A stretch of DNA of 15,089 nt. Origin: an uncultured Neomegalonema sp. Its GTDB lineage: Bacteria; Pseudomonadota; Alphaproteobacteria; Rhodobacterales; Rhodobacteraceae. The notes below the pieces were generated by a model. It was not told the origin of the DNA. It was given only the letters and a program-made list of their open reading frames with translations, and did no database searches. A program made the position numbers and the translations under genes. Shown piece after piece: positions 6,919-13,960 of this stretch; within the stretch, counting starts at the first letter, position 1; every line of letters starts with the position of its first letter. Location of the stretch: NCBI GenBank assembly GCA_937944035.1, contig CALDZQ010000036.1, forward strand, positions 1 to 15,089. Direction: 5' to 3'.

Positions 6919-7902
6919 TTATCGGGCGTAAGAAGCCATCCGGTGTGCTTGTGCGGGTGCGCTTGACATGAAGAAGCTGGACTCTTGCTTGCCCCGGCAG
7001 GCGTCAGGGTCGTGGCTGCACAGATCGACGACGGCGTCGATCCAGTCGCGATAGGCGGCGATGGGCGTGTAGTACATGTCGTAGCCTGCCATCATGCACG
7101 GCTCGCCGCTCGCGTTATTCGTGCCTTGCTGGATGCCGGACAGAACCCCGACGATGCTCGGCACGCCGTTGGTGGTGCTCAACAGCGGCCCCCCCGATTC
7201 GCCCTGGCACACGCCCTCCATCCGGCCCGACGGGCTGGTGACGGTGATAAAGCCGGGCCACTCAACATCGGTCACGGCCAGCGGCACTTTCTTCAGATCC
7301 GTCTCACCGGCGCGGTCTCCGGTCACAGGCCAGCCGGCGGCCAGCGCGATTGCGCCCTCGGTGATGCTTGGGCGGCGGTATTCGTCGATGGTCGCCGGGA
7401 TCACTTCTTTCGGCAGCGGTTGTTGCAGCTTGATAATCGCGATGTCGTTGGCCAGAAAGTTGTCCGCTCCCGCATGGCAGATTGCGGTGTGCGTGGTGCG
7501 GCGGATGACTTTCTCGCTCTCAAGGCTGCTGTCGCCCGTCATAACCTCAATCCGGTCCCACTGGGCGCCGTCTTTGGCCTTCACGCAATGCGCTGCGGTG
7601 ACGATGTGGCGGCTGTCGATCACCGTGCCGCCGCAATGCTCCATCTCGGCATAGCCGTCGTGCTGATAGACCATTTTCAGCTTCACCATGCCCGGAAAGT
7701 CACCGTCTTTATTCTGCGCCAGTGCGCTCAGACGGCCGCGCTCGAACAGCGCCCCCGTCGGCATCGAGACGCTGCTGGCTTTCGCCGGGTCGGTCCCGCA
7801 GGCCACTGCGCGGATCTTGGCGAGGTCATTCGCCGCCGCCGTCCCTGACAGGATCGAAGCGATGATGAGCGAAGCGAGCGGTGCGGTGATCTTGCCGGTC
7901 AT
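6919..7902 (-). CDS. Exported trypsin-fold (S1 family) serine protease
   Basis: The 327-residue product starts with a Sec signal peptide (residues 1-24, with a likely AAA-ND cleavage) and continues into a chymotrypsin-fold domain. The triad is visible: His105 in VTAAHC, Asp153 in NDIAI and Ser236 in GESGGP. Cys90 and Cys106 should form the histidine-loop disulfide. The residue six before the catalytic Ser, which sets P1 preference (Asp in trypsin), is Gly230, so Arg/Lys specificity is not expected. About 45 residues before the mature domain may be a pro-segment, and the C-terminal tail (about 292-327, with two Cys) has no known role. The protein should be periplasmic or secreted. A clear AGGGGGA ribosome site (7910-7916) lies 7 nt before ATG 7902. 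The gene stands alone between intergenic gaps of 221 and 248 bp. Its substrate is unknown. Confidence 0.92.
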   Translation of the reverse strand: MTGKITAPLASLIIASILSGTAAANDLAKIRAVACGTDPAKASSVSMPTGALFERGRLSALAQNKDGDFPGMVKLKMVYQHDGYAEMEHCGGTVIDSRHIVTAAHCVKAKDGAQWDRIEVMTGDSSLESEKVIRRTTHTAICHAGADNFLANDIAIIKLQQPLPKEVIPATIDEYRRPSITEGAIALAAGWPVTGDRAGETDLKKVPLAVTDVEWPGFITVTSPSGRMEGVCQGESGGPLLSTTNGVPSIVGVLSGIQQGTNNASGEPCMMAGYDMYYTPIAAYRDWIDAVVDLCSHDPDACRGKQESSFFMSSAPAQAHRMASYAR

Positions 7903-8150
7903 TGTGTAGTCCCCCTAAAGGTGTTTGGCCCCCCGGCCTTCCTTGACACCAACAATGTCCGTCAGACGTAAATGAAACCATGTACGGCTCTGCCCGTAAG
8001 CCGTTGGAATTGTATCTAAATTCCCACGAATTTTAGCGATCCGCCAAAGCCCGCACAGATCGGGGATGGGTGATAATTGTCTCAAATGTTAGAAAATCAA
8101 ATTGTAGGATTGTCGGCTGTGTTTTCGCGGATTCGCCTCAAACACACCGG
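7903..8150 (-). promoter_or_regulatory. Upstream region of the protease gene with overlapping inverted repeats
   Basis: No gene is seen in these 248 bp. GGAATT (8006-8011) and AATTCC (8019-8024) form an inverted repeat with a 7-bp spacer. AAATTC (8018-8023) and GAATTT (8028-8033) form a second one with a 4-bp spacer, overlapping the first. TACAAT (complement of 8009-8014) and TAAAAT (complement of 8030-8035) are possible -10 elements within these repeats, but neither has a good -35. The pattern suggests an operator or an activator-dependent promoter for the protease. A further stem (TGTGTTT near 8119 with AAACACA near 8140) lies just behind cobB but has no T run. Confidence 0.3.
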
Positions 8151-8840
8151 CTACACGCCCCGGATTTCCGCGACCCAATCAACGACAATCTCCGTCGCCG
8201 CCCCCAACCGCACCGTATCAAAGGCGCGATTGCCGGAGGCTTCGAGGTTCAACTCCAGCGTTTGCGCCCCCGCACCCTTGGCGATTTCGACAAAGCCCGC
8301 CGCAGGATAGACCGTGCCGCTTGTGCCGATGGAGACGAACAAATCGCATTCTTCAATATACGCGGTGGCTTCGGGCATCAGGTAGGGGATTTCCCCGAAC
8401 CATACGATATTGGGCCGCACCGTGCCGATGGTGGTGCAGGCCGGACAGGCTTCAGCTGTACTCAGATCATCGCGCCGGGGCCAGACATGCCCGCATCCCG
8501 AACACAGGGCTTCAAAGATACTGCCGTGAATATGCAGCACGTTTCGCCCACCGCCCTGTTCGTGCAGATCGTCGATATTTTGGGTGATAACCGCCACATC
8601 GAACTGCGCATCATTCTCCAGCCGCGCCAGCGCGCGGTGCGCTTCGTTCGCGATGGCTCCGGCGGCGTTGCGGCGGCGCATGTTGTAGAAATCGAGCACT
8701 TTATCAGGGTTGCGCGCGTATCCTTGCGGCGTGGCGACTTCGGACAAATCGTATTGCGTCCACAGCCCGTCCTTGTCGCGGAATGTGCCCAGCCCTGATT
8801 CCGCCGAAACACCCGCCCCTGTCAGTATCGCGATCCGCAT
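8151..8840 (-). CDS. cobB: NAD-dependent protein deacylase, Sir2/CobB family, class III
   Basis: The 229-residue product has all sirtuin core motifs: GAGVSAESGLGTFR (residues 8-21) for NAD binding, TQNIDDLHEQGG (86-97), catalytic His105 in HIHGS, a four-cysteine zinc site (Cys113, Cys116, Cys132, Cys135), GTSGTVYPAAG (172-182) and NLE (198-200). Tyr52 and Arg55 in the YNMR motif are the pair that recognises acyl carboxylates in SIRT5 and CobB, so desuccinylase as well as deacetylase activity is likely. The enzyme consumes NAD and releases nicotinamide and O-acyl-ADP-ribose in the cytoplasm. ATG 8840 has a GGAAGGGG ribosome site just upstream. The gene begins 23 bp after the dnaA stop on the same strand, with no terminator between, so it is probably co-transcribed with dnaA. 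Length is normal for short bacterial forms. Confidence 0.95.
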   Translation of the reverse strand: MRIAILTGAGVSAESGLGTFRDKDGLWTQYDLSEVATPQGYARNPDKVLDFYNMRRRNAAGAIANEAHRALARLENDAQFDVAVITQNIDDLHEQGGGRNVLHIHGSIFEALCSGCGHVWPRRDDLSTAEACPACTTIGTVRPNIVWFGEIPYLMPEATAYIEECDLFVSIGTSGTVYPAAGFVEIAKGAGAQTLELNLEASGNRAFDTVRLGAATEIVVDWVAEIRGV

Positions 8841-8863
8841 TTGCCCCTTCCGCTTTCAGGCGC

Positions 8864-10279
8864 TCAGTATTCGAGCGAGCGCCGCAGCACGGCAACGTCT
8901 TCGCGCAGGGCGGGGTCTTCGTCTGATAATTGGCTGATGCGTTTGACGCCATGCATGATCGTGGTGTGATCGCGGCCCCCGAATTTCCTGCCGATGTCAG
9001 GCAGAGATTTATCCGTCAGTTCCTTGCACAGATACATCGCAATCTGGCGCGGGCGGGCGATGGCCCGCGCACGGCGGGGCGAGAGCATATCGGACAGGCG
9101 CACATTGAAGTGCTCGGCCACTTTGCGCTGGATTTCGTCAATCGTCAGGCGGCGGTCAAACGCGCGGACCAGATCGCCCAGCGTTTCCTGCGCCATATCA
9201 ACCGTCACCTTGCGGCCAACCAGCGTAGCCTGCGCGACCAGCCGGTTCAGCGCGCCCTCCAGCACCCGCGCGTTTGATGCGACGCGGTGGGCGACAAACT
9301 CCAGAACCTTCGGCTCAAAAGTCAGCCCTTGGTTCAACGCAATCGCATCCTCCGCTTTCGATTGCAGGATACCGAGGCGCAATTCGTAATCTGTGGGGCC
9401 AATATCGGCCACCAACCCCCAATTCAGGCGCGATTTAATCCGCTCCTCGACATTCTCAAGATCGTTGGGCGAGCGGTCCGCCGAGATCACAATCTGCCGG
9501 TTCGCATCGATCAGCGTGTTGAAGGTGTGGAAAAACTCTTCCTGCGTCGAATCCTTGCCGCCGATGAATTGAAAATCGTCGAGCAGCAACATGTCGACCG
9601 AGCGGAATTCCTGCTTGAAGGCGAACACGTCTTTATAGCGCAGCGCGCTGACGAATCGGTGCATGAATTTTTCGGCCGTCAGATACATCACCCGCTTTTC
9701 CGGATGCAGTTGCTGCGCCTCCCATGCAATCGCGTGCATCAGATGGGTTTTGCCCAGGCCGACGCCGCCATACAGGAACAGCGGATTATAAGATGCGGCC
9801 GCCGTTTGCGCCTCCGCCACGCGGCGGGCGGCTGCATTGGCCAGCTCGTTCGATTTGCCGACCACGAAGCTGTCAAACTGATAGCGCTTGTCGAGGGTGT
9901 AAGTCGTCGCCTCATGCGTCATCGTTTCCGAATCATCCGCGCTCAGGCTCAGGCGGCGCGACTTGGGCTTTGCGGATGGATTGGCGGCGGATTCGGTATT
10001 GGCCGGCGTGATCGCATCGCCCATATTTTTGACGACGAACCCCACCGATTTCACGCGATTATCCTGCGCCCGCCACAGTTCTTGCAAGCGCTGTCCGAAT
10101 CGGCCTGAAACGCGCTCACAGATAAAACGGTTCGGGGCGGCCAGATTTACACTGTCGCGGTCCACGGATTCCAGACTGAGAACCCCGATCCAGCTTTGAT
10201 AACTGGCTTCACCGATCTCGACGCGGACTGTTGCACGAATCTCGTTCCATGTTTCTTCTGCCCGCGCGCGTTCAATCAC
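8864..10279 (-). CDS. dnaA: Chromosomal replication initiator DnaA
   Basis: The 471-residue product has the four DnaA domains. Domain I is about residues 5-85. A low-conservation linker runs to about 128. The AAA+ domain (about 130-350) has Walker A GGVGLGKT (171-178), Walker B LLLDD (231-235), sensor I near ISAD (265-268) and the arginine-finger segment ERIKSRL (280-286). The helix-turn-helix domain IV carries the signature RDHTTIMHGVKR (436-447). It binds DnaA boxes, forms an ATP-dependent filament and opens the origin. A usually conserved glycine in SRLGWGL is Asn286 here, an uncommon but probably neutral change. The start is GTG at 10279: the frame upstream has no other usable start before a stop, and the nearest ATG is out of frame. 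It follows rpsT and its terminator, so it has its own promoter, and cobB follows it closely. Confidence 0.98.
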   Translation of the reverse strand: MIERARAEETWNEIRATVRVEIGEASYQSWIGVLSLESVDRDSVNLAAPNRFICERVSGRFGQRLQELWRAQDNRVKSVGFVVKNMGDAITPANTESAANPSAKPKSRRLSLSADDSETMTHEATTYTLDKRYQFDSFVVGKSNELANAAARRVAEAQTAAASYNPLFLYGGVGLGKTHLMHAIAWEAQQLHPEKRVMYLTAEKFMHRFVSALRYKDVFAFKQEFRSVDMLLLDDFQFIGGKDSTQEEFFHTFNTLIDANRQIVISADRSPNDLENVEERIKSRLNWGLVADIGPTDYELRLGILQSKAEDAIALNQGLTFEPKVLEFVAHRVASNARVLEGALNRLVAQATLVGRKVTVDMAQETLGDLVRAFDRRLTIDEIQRKVAEHFNVRLSDMLSPRRARAIARPRQIAMYLCKELTDKSLPDIGRKFGGRDHTTIMHGVKRISQLSDEDPALREDVAVLRRSLEY

Positions 10280-10583
10280 AGCCCATCGCCCCCAAAATAT
10301 TTCAACAAATCAAATCGCTAGTCTCCTTCTTTCCCGCATTTGCTTAATTAATGTCAGCAAACTCAGAAAAAGAAGAATCGTCCCCCGACGAAAGCGTTTG
10401 ACTTAAAGTATTGCGACAAGAGAGCGGAAATTCTGCTTAAATGCGCCATAGTTGTGGGGCGCAATTTTCGACTTCTTATAATCTCTAATCGCTATTCAAG
10501 GACTTTACCGCGTCATCATTAGTCAGGGCAAGCCTGTGATCGCTTCAAAAATGCGAATAAATTTGTTGACGGTATCGCAAAAG
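10280..10583 (-). promoter_or_regulatory. dnaA upstream region (promoter; no clear origin)
   Basis: This AT-richer stretch between the rpsT terminator and dnaA must hold the dnaA promoter. On the minus strand TTGCCC, 18 nt and TAAAGT is the best pair I can find (complement of about 10503-10532), and it is weak. A GGGGG run lies about 10 nt before the GTG start. One GANTC site, the CcrM methylation target of many alphaproteobacteria, lies at 10375-10379; another is in the adjacent terminator loop (10601-10605). I searched for TTWTNCACA-type DnaA boxes on both strands and found none with a good match, so I do not call oriC here. Confidence 0.4.
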
Positions 10584-10622
10584 AAAAAAGCCGCCGCACC
10601 GAATCTGAGAAGGTGCGGCAGC
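10584..10622 (-). terminator. Rho-independent terminator of rpsT
   Basis: On the minus strand an 11-bp stem (complement of 10612-10622 with complement of 10590-10600, one G-T pair) encloses an 11-nt loop and is followed by six T (complement of 10584-10589). It lies 28 bp beyond the rpsT stop and separates rpsT from dnaA. Confidence 0.9.
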
Positions 10623-10650
10623 TTTTCATGTTAAGGCTTTGGAAAGACAA

Positions 10651-10917
10651 TCAGGTCGCGAGAGCGTTGACCCTTGCGGCAAGACGCGAGATTTTACGGC
10701 TCGCTGTATTCTTGTGCATGACTTTCTTATTCGCGCCCCGCATGATTTCAGGCTGAGCGGCTTTCAGCGCGTCACGCGCAGCGTCAAGGCTGCCTGACGC
10801 AATCGCTTCTTCAACCTTGCGGATGTGACCGCGCACGAGAGTGCGGCGCGATTTGTTGATTTCGGTACGACGCGCCGTCTGGCGGATACGTTTGCGGGCT
10901 TGGGGCGAGTTTGCCAT
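10651..10917 (-). CDS. rpsT: 30S ribosomal protein S20
   Basis: The 88-residue basic protein begins MANSPQARKRIRQ and contains NKSRRTLVRGHIRKVEEAI and HKNTASRKISRLAARVNAL, the usual S20 pattern. S20 is a primary 16S rRNA-binding protein of the small subunit. Length is normal. It lies between the enoyl-CoA hydratase gene and dnaA, as in many alphaproteobacteria. A promoter-like pair sits 39-68 bp upstream and a strong terminator follows, so it is probably transcribed mainly as a single gene. There is no clear Shine-Dalgarno sequence directly before the ATG at 10917, which is unusual for a highly expressed ribosomal gene. Confidence 0.97.
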   Translation of the reverse strand: MANSPQARKRIRQTARRTEINKSRRTLVRGHIRKVEEAIASGSLDAARDALKAAQPEIMRGANKKVMHKNTASRKISRLAARVNALAT

Positions 10918-10955
10918 CGGTCAATTTCGCAATCATCAGTTTCTATGGAGTGGCG

Positions 10956-10985
10956 CTATTACACGCATCCCAGGGTTAAGGTCAA
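10956..10985 (-). promoter_or_regulatory. Candidate sigma-70 promoter of rpsT
   Basis: On the minus strand TTGACC (complement of 10980-10985), an 18-nt spacer and TAATAG (complement of 10956-10961) form a good -35/-10 pair. It lies in the 82-bp gap behind the enoyl-CoA hydratase gene. Transcription would start about 30 nt before the rpsT ATG. Confidence 0.55.
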
Positions 10986-10999
10986 TGTCGAAATGTCTT

Positions 11000-11776
11000 T
11001 TATCGGTCGCGGAAGCGGGCTTGGCGTTTTTCGACAAACGCGGCCATGCCCTCTTTTTGGTCTTCGGTGGCGAACAGCGAGTAAAACACCGCGCGCTCAA
11101 AGGTCATCCCTTCCGCCAAAGTCGTCTCAAAAGCCCTGTCCACACAGGATTTCGCAAGCATCACGGCGGGCAGGGACATGTCGGCGATTTTCTCGCCCAC
11201 TTTCACCGCTTCATCGACCAATTCGCCTGCCGGAATGATTCGACTCACCAGCCCGGCCCGCTCGGCTTCCTCGGCGTTCATAAAGCGGCCTGAGAGAATC
11301 ATCTCCATCGCCTTCGCCTTGCCGACCGCGCGCACCAGCCGCTGCGTCCCGCCCGCGCCGGGAATCACCCCCAGCGTGATTTCAGGCAGGCCGAACCGCG
11401 CTGTCTCGCTTGCCAGAATAATGTCGCAGGACATCGCAATTTCGCATCCGCCGCCAAGGGCATAGCCAGAAACAGCCGCGATCACAGGCTTGCGCGCTTT
11501 GCCCACCGCTTCCCAGTCATGGGCGATGAAATCTTCAATCATTGCCGTGGGATAGGTCTTTTCAGCCATCTCTTTAATGTCGGCCCCGGCGGCGAAAGCT
11601 TTTTCGCTGCCTGTCAGAACCATCGCACCAACGGCGGGATCATCCTCGAAACGCTGGATTGCGGTCGCCAATTCCCCGACCAGCTGTTTGTTCAGCGCGT
11701 TTAACGCTTCAGGCCGGTCCAGTGTAATCAGCCCGACATGGCCGCGTGTTTCGACAGTGATCGTTTCAAACGCCAT
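11000..11776 (-). CDS. Enoyl-CoA hydratase (crotonase family)
   Basis: The 258-residue product is a standard crotonase. The oxyanion-hole segments are FAAGADIKEM (about 61-70) and YALGGGCEI (about 105-113). The two catalytic glutamates of enoyl-CoA hydratase are both present, Glu112 in GGGCEIAM and Glu132 in LPEITLGVIPGAGGT. It should add water across 2-trans-enoyl-CoA thioesters to give 3-hydroxyacyl-CoA in beta-oxidation or a related pathway in the cytoplasm. ATG 11776 has an AAGGAA ribosome site 7 nt upstream. It lies between fpg and rpsT, a conserved alphaproteobacterial arrangement with no known functional link to replication or repair. The 72-bp gap from fpg has no obvious terminator, so the two genes may be co-transcribed. 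Chain-length preference cannot be read from the sequence. Confidence 0.95.
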   Translation of the reverse strand: MAFETITVETRGHVGLITLDRPEALNALNKQLVGELATAIQRFEDDPAVGAMVLTGSEKAFAAGADIKEMAEKTYPTAMIEDFIAHDWEAVGKARKPVIAAVSGYALGGGCEIAMSCDIILASETARFGLPEITLGVIPGAGGTQRLVRAVGKAKAMEMILSGRFMNAEEAERAGLVSRIIPAGELVDEAVKVGEKIADMSLPAVMLAKSCVDRAFETTLAEGMTFERAVFYSLFATEDQKEGMAAFVEKRQARFRDR

Positions 11777-11848
11777 GATGCGCTTCCTTGGATAGCCTTT
11801 AAGAGGAGGTTATTTAGCGCGGCCAAACCCATTGTGCAACGCACACAC

Positions 11849-12730
11849 TTACTTCTGACATTCCGGACAATAGAAAGTTGAGCGCCCGCTCTGAACGATA
11901 CGCAACAGTCCGGCCGTACATTTGGCCCCGTTGCAAATTGCGCCTTCGCGGTCGTAGACGGCGAATCCGTGCTGGAAATAGCCCAACTCGCCCCCCGCCC
12001 CGTGAAAATCGCGCAGCGAAGACCCGCCTGCCTCAATCGCCTCGGTCAGCACATCGCGGATCGCTGTCACCAACCGCGTGCAGTCCCGCTTGCTCAGGCT
12101 GCCCGCAAGGCGCAGGGGCGAGATGCGCGAGCGGTACAGTGCCTCGCAGACATAGATATTGCCCAGCCCGGCCACATGCCGCTGATCCAGCAAAGCCGCT
12201 TTAATGCTGGTTTTCCGGCCCGCGAGCGCCGCGTGAAGCATGTCCGAATCAAACTGATTGGACAGCGGCTCCGGCCCCAGTGTCACCAGCGAGGGATGGG
12301 TATCGATCGACTCGGTCGGCCACAGATCCATCGAGCCGAACCGCCGCGCGTCATTATAAACCAGCCGCGCCCCGCCCTCGAAATCCAGCACGATATGATC
12401 GTGCTTGGTGCTGCCATGATCGGCCGCGACCGCGTGGTGAAAATCCGGCCCCTCCGGCGCGTCTTGTCCGGTCCCGGACAGCAGCATCCGCCCCGACATC
12501 CCAAGATGGATAAGCACCGTCTCCGGCACATCCCCGTCCAGTTCCGCCAGCAGATATTTCGCCCGCCGTCCCAGCCGCAACACTCTGCGCCCGGTCAACC
12601 GCTCCGCGAATCGCTCCGGCAGGGGCCAGCGCAGATCGCCGCGATTCTGCACCGCCCGCACGATCCTGCGTCCCTCCAATGAAGGGGCCAGCCCCCGGCG
12701 GACGGTTTCAACTTCGGGCAGTTCGGGCAT
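11849..12730 (-). CDS. mutM: Formamidopyrimidine-DNA glycosylase (Fpg/MutM)
   Basis: The 293-residue product starts MPELPEVETV; after Met removal Pro2 is the Schiff-base nucleophile and Glu3 the catalytic acid. Lys58 (RRAKYLL) is the conserved beta-hairpin lysine. The helix-two-turn-helix region reads LLDQRHVAGLGNIYVCEALY. The C-terminal zinc finger uses Cys266, Cys271, Cys288 and Cys291, with the C-X4-C first pair common in alphaproteobacteria, and Arg283 in GRSTFYC. The enzyme removes 8-oxoguanine and formamidopyrimidines and nicks the abasic site. The frame is open for 55 more codons upstream, but the catalytic N-terminal proline fixes the start at 12730. It heads the minus-strand core block and is divergent from the ridA-like gene across a 112-bp gap. 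Confidence 0.97.
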   Translation of the reverse strand: MPELPEVETVRRGLAPSLEGRRIVRAVQNRGDLRWPLPERFAERLTGRRVLRLGRRAKYLLAELDGDVPETVLIHLGMSGRMLLSGTGQDAPEGPDFHHAVAADHGSTKHDHIVLDFEGGARLVYNDARRFGSMDLWPTESIDTHPSLVTLGPEPLSNQFDSDMLHAALAGRKTSIKAALLDQRHVAGLGNIYVCEALYRSRISPLRLAGSLSKRDCTRLVTAIRDVLTEAIEAGGSSLRDFHGAGGELGYFQHGFAVYDREGAICNGAKCTAGLLRIVQSGRSTFYCPECQK

Positions 12731-12842
12731 CGGCGCGGCTTTCTGAATGTGAGGGCGGGGGTGCGCGTTATCAGACCTTAGCCCTTCGCATTTGAAAGTG
12801 CTATGCGTGCAAAACCGTGACCGCACAAACCGAGGAACTCCC
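12731..12842. promoter_or_regulatory. Divergent promoter region between mutM and the ridA-like gene
   Basis: Genes leave this 112-bp gap in both directions, so it should hold two promoters, but no convincing -35/-10 pair stands out on either strand. A GAGGA ribosome site (12832-12836) serves the plus-strand gene with a 6-nt spacer. Confidence 0.4.
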
Positions 12843-13238
12843 ATGCCCCTGCCCAGTTTCCACATGATCGACGCCGCGCCGCAGCCTGTGGCCACTTTCT
12901 CTCATGCCTCTGAAATCGACGGTTGGGTTTTTCTCACCGGACAAATGCCGACATGGCCGGGCGAGCCGGACCGCGCGCTCCCTGAAGGGGTCGAGGCCCA
13001 GACCCGGCGCGTGATGGACAATCTCATCATTGTGCTGGAGGGCATGGGGCTGACCCTCGAAAACGTGGCCCAGTCCCGCGTCTACATCACCGAATTCGAG
13101 CGTGACTACGCGGCGATGAACGAGACCTATCAAAGCTATTTCGCCGCCGGAAAACTCCCCGCCCGCACCTGTATCGGCGTGACCGGATTGGCCGTCGGTG
13201 CGCTGGTCGAGATTGACATGGTCGCCAAACGCCCCTGA
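12843..13238 (+). CDS. RidA (YjgF/YER057c/UK114) family protein
   Basis: The 131-residue product is a Rid-fold protein. TGQMP (33-37), the segment NLIIVLEGMGLTLENVAQSR (60-79), the motif LPARTCIGV (105-113) with Arg108 and Glu124 in VEIDMVA match the family; the Arg and Glu equate to the substrate-carboxylate-binding and water-positioning residues of RidA. Members that keep this arginine hydrolyse reactive enamine/imine intermediates released by pyridoxal-phosphate enzymes. Residues 38-50 form a longer loop than in classical RidA, so it may belong to another Rid subgroup. The start at 12843 is chosen for its GAGGA ribosome site and family length; the frame extends 17 codons upstream to a TTG without support. 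The LysE-type gene follows 24 bp downstream, suggesting a two-gene unit around amino-acid metabolites. Confidence 0.9.
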   Translation: MPLPSFHMIDAAPQPVATFSHASEIDGWVFLTGQMPTWPGEPDRALPEGVEAQTRRVMDNLIIVLEGMGLTLENVAQSRVYITEFERDYAAMNETYQSYFAAGKLPARTCIGVTGLAVGALVEIDMVAKRP

Positions 13239-13262
13239 AACCGTCTTTTCTGAAAGCGTGTC

Positions 13263-13853
13263 ATGCTTGAATTCATCGCCGCCGTCTTCTTCCTGATTAT
13301 CACCCCCGGCCCGGGAGTTCTCTCCACGGCCGGAGTGGGGTCCGCTTTCGGTTACCGCCCCGGACTGGCTTATGTCGGGGGATTGTGGGTCGGCAACAAT
13401 CTGGTCGCCCTGCTGGTGATCTCCGGCCTCGCGGCTTCGGCGCTGGCGGTTCCTTGGCTGCGCAATGTGCTGACATGGGGATCGACGCTCTACCTTCTGT
13501 ATCTGGCCGCAAAGATCGCGTTCGCCGGGGCCAAACTGGCCTTTATCCAGTCGGACAGCGCGCCCGGTTTCTGGAACGGCCTCGCGCTCCAGCCCATCAA
13601 TCCCAAAGCTTACGCGGTCAACACGGCGTTGTTTTCCGGCTTTGCTTTCATGCCCGAATCGCTGGCCACCGAGACGATTATCAAGATCATCCTGTTCAAC
13701 CTGATCTGGGTTCCGATCCATCTTCTCTGGCTTTGGGCGGGGGTCAGATTGCGCCAGTTGAACCTCGCCCCGCATCGCCAGCGCCGGATCAATTACGCGA
13801 TGGCCCTGTCGATGCTGATGGTCGTCGGGCTTGCGGTTTACGCGCAGATGTAA
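13263..13853 (+). CDS. LysE/RhtB family amino-acid exporter
   Basis: The 196-residue product has about six membrane segments and the LysE-superfamily signature ITPGPGVL after the first helix (about residues 13-20), with NPKAYAVNTALF (about 113-124) in the middle. These proteins export amino acids or similar small metabolites across the inner membrane. Length is slightly below the usual 200-210 residues but complete. It begins 24 bp after the ridA-like gene on the same strand with only a weak GAAAG ribosome site, consistent with co-transcription. No LysR-type regulator is adjacent. The substrate is not predictable from sequence; the ridA context makes an amino acid reasonable. Confidence 0.88.
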   Translation: MLEFIAAVFFLIITPGPGVLSTAGVGSAFGYRPGLAYVGGLWVGNNLVALLVISGLAASALAVPWLRNVLTWGSTLYLLYLAAKIAFAGAKLAFIQSDSAPGFWNGLALQPINPKAYAVNTALFSGFAFMPESLATETIIKIILFNLIWVPIHLLWLWAGVRLRQLNLAPHRQRRINYAMALSMLMVVGLAVYAQM

Positions 13854-13860
13854 ATCCCGC

Positions 13861-13889
13861 TTTCTTTTCCCGCGCCAAAGCCCTATAAG
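13861..13889 (+). promoter_or_regulatory. Candidate promoter of the leader ORF and rplY
   Basis: TTTCTT (13861-13866), a 17-nt spacer and TATAAG (13884-13889) form a plausible promoter just behind the LysE-type gene. Transcription would start near 13896, about 57 nt before the rplY ATG and 29 nt before the leader ORF. The -35 is poor, so this is tentative. Confidence 0.4.
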
Positions 13890-13924
13890 CCGCGCCTCAG
13901 CGCTCACACCCTTGGAGGGAGCGC

Positions 13925-13960
13925 ATGGTTCAAAATTCAGGAGACGAACACGATGGCTGA
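13925..13960 (+). CDS. Putative leader ORF (11 codons) overlapping the rplY start
   Basis: ATG 13925 is preceded by a strong GGAGGGA (13914-13920), 6 nt after its GGAGG core. It encodes MVQNSGDEHDG and stops at TGA 13958-13960, inside the second and third codons of rplY. The rplY ribosome site AGGAGA (13939-13944) lies inside this ORF. Ribosomes finishing the leader would end on the rplY start, a typical layout for translational coupling. The peptide resembles nothing I know, and the ORF is too short for codon statistics, so chance is a real alternative. Two good ribosome sites in tandem are the main support. Confidence 0.35.
   Translation: MVQNSGDEHDG

Noticed and set aside
10280..10650. 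oriC between rpsT and dnaA
   Set aside because: No consensus or near-consensus DnaA boxes could be found on either strand, and in alphaproteobacteria the origin is often not beside dnaA.
12731..12895. Upstream extension of mutM by 55 codons
   Set aside because: Fpg needs proline directly after the initiator Met as its nucleophile, which fixes the start at 12730.
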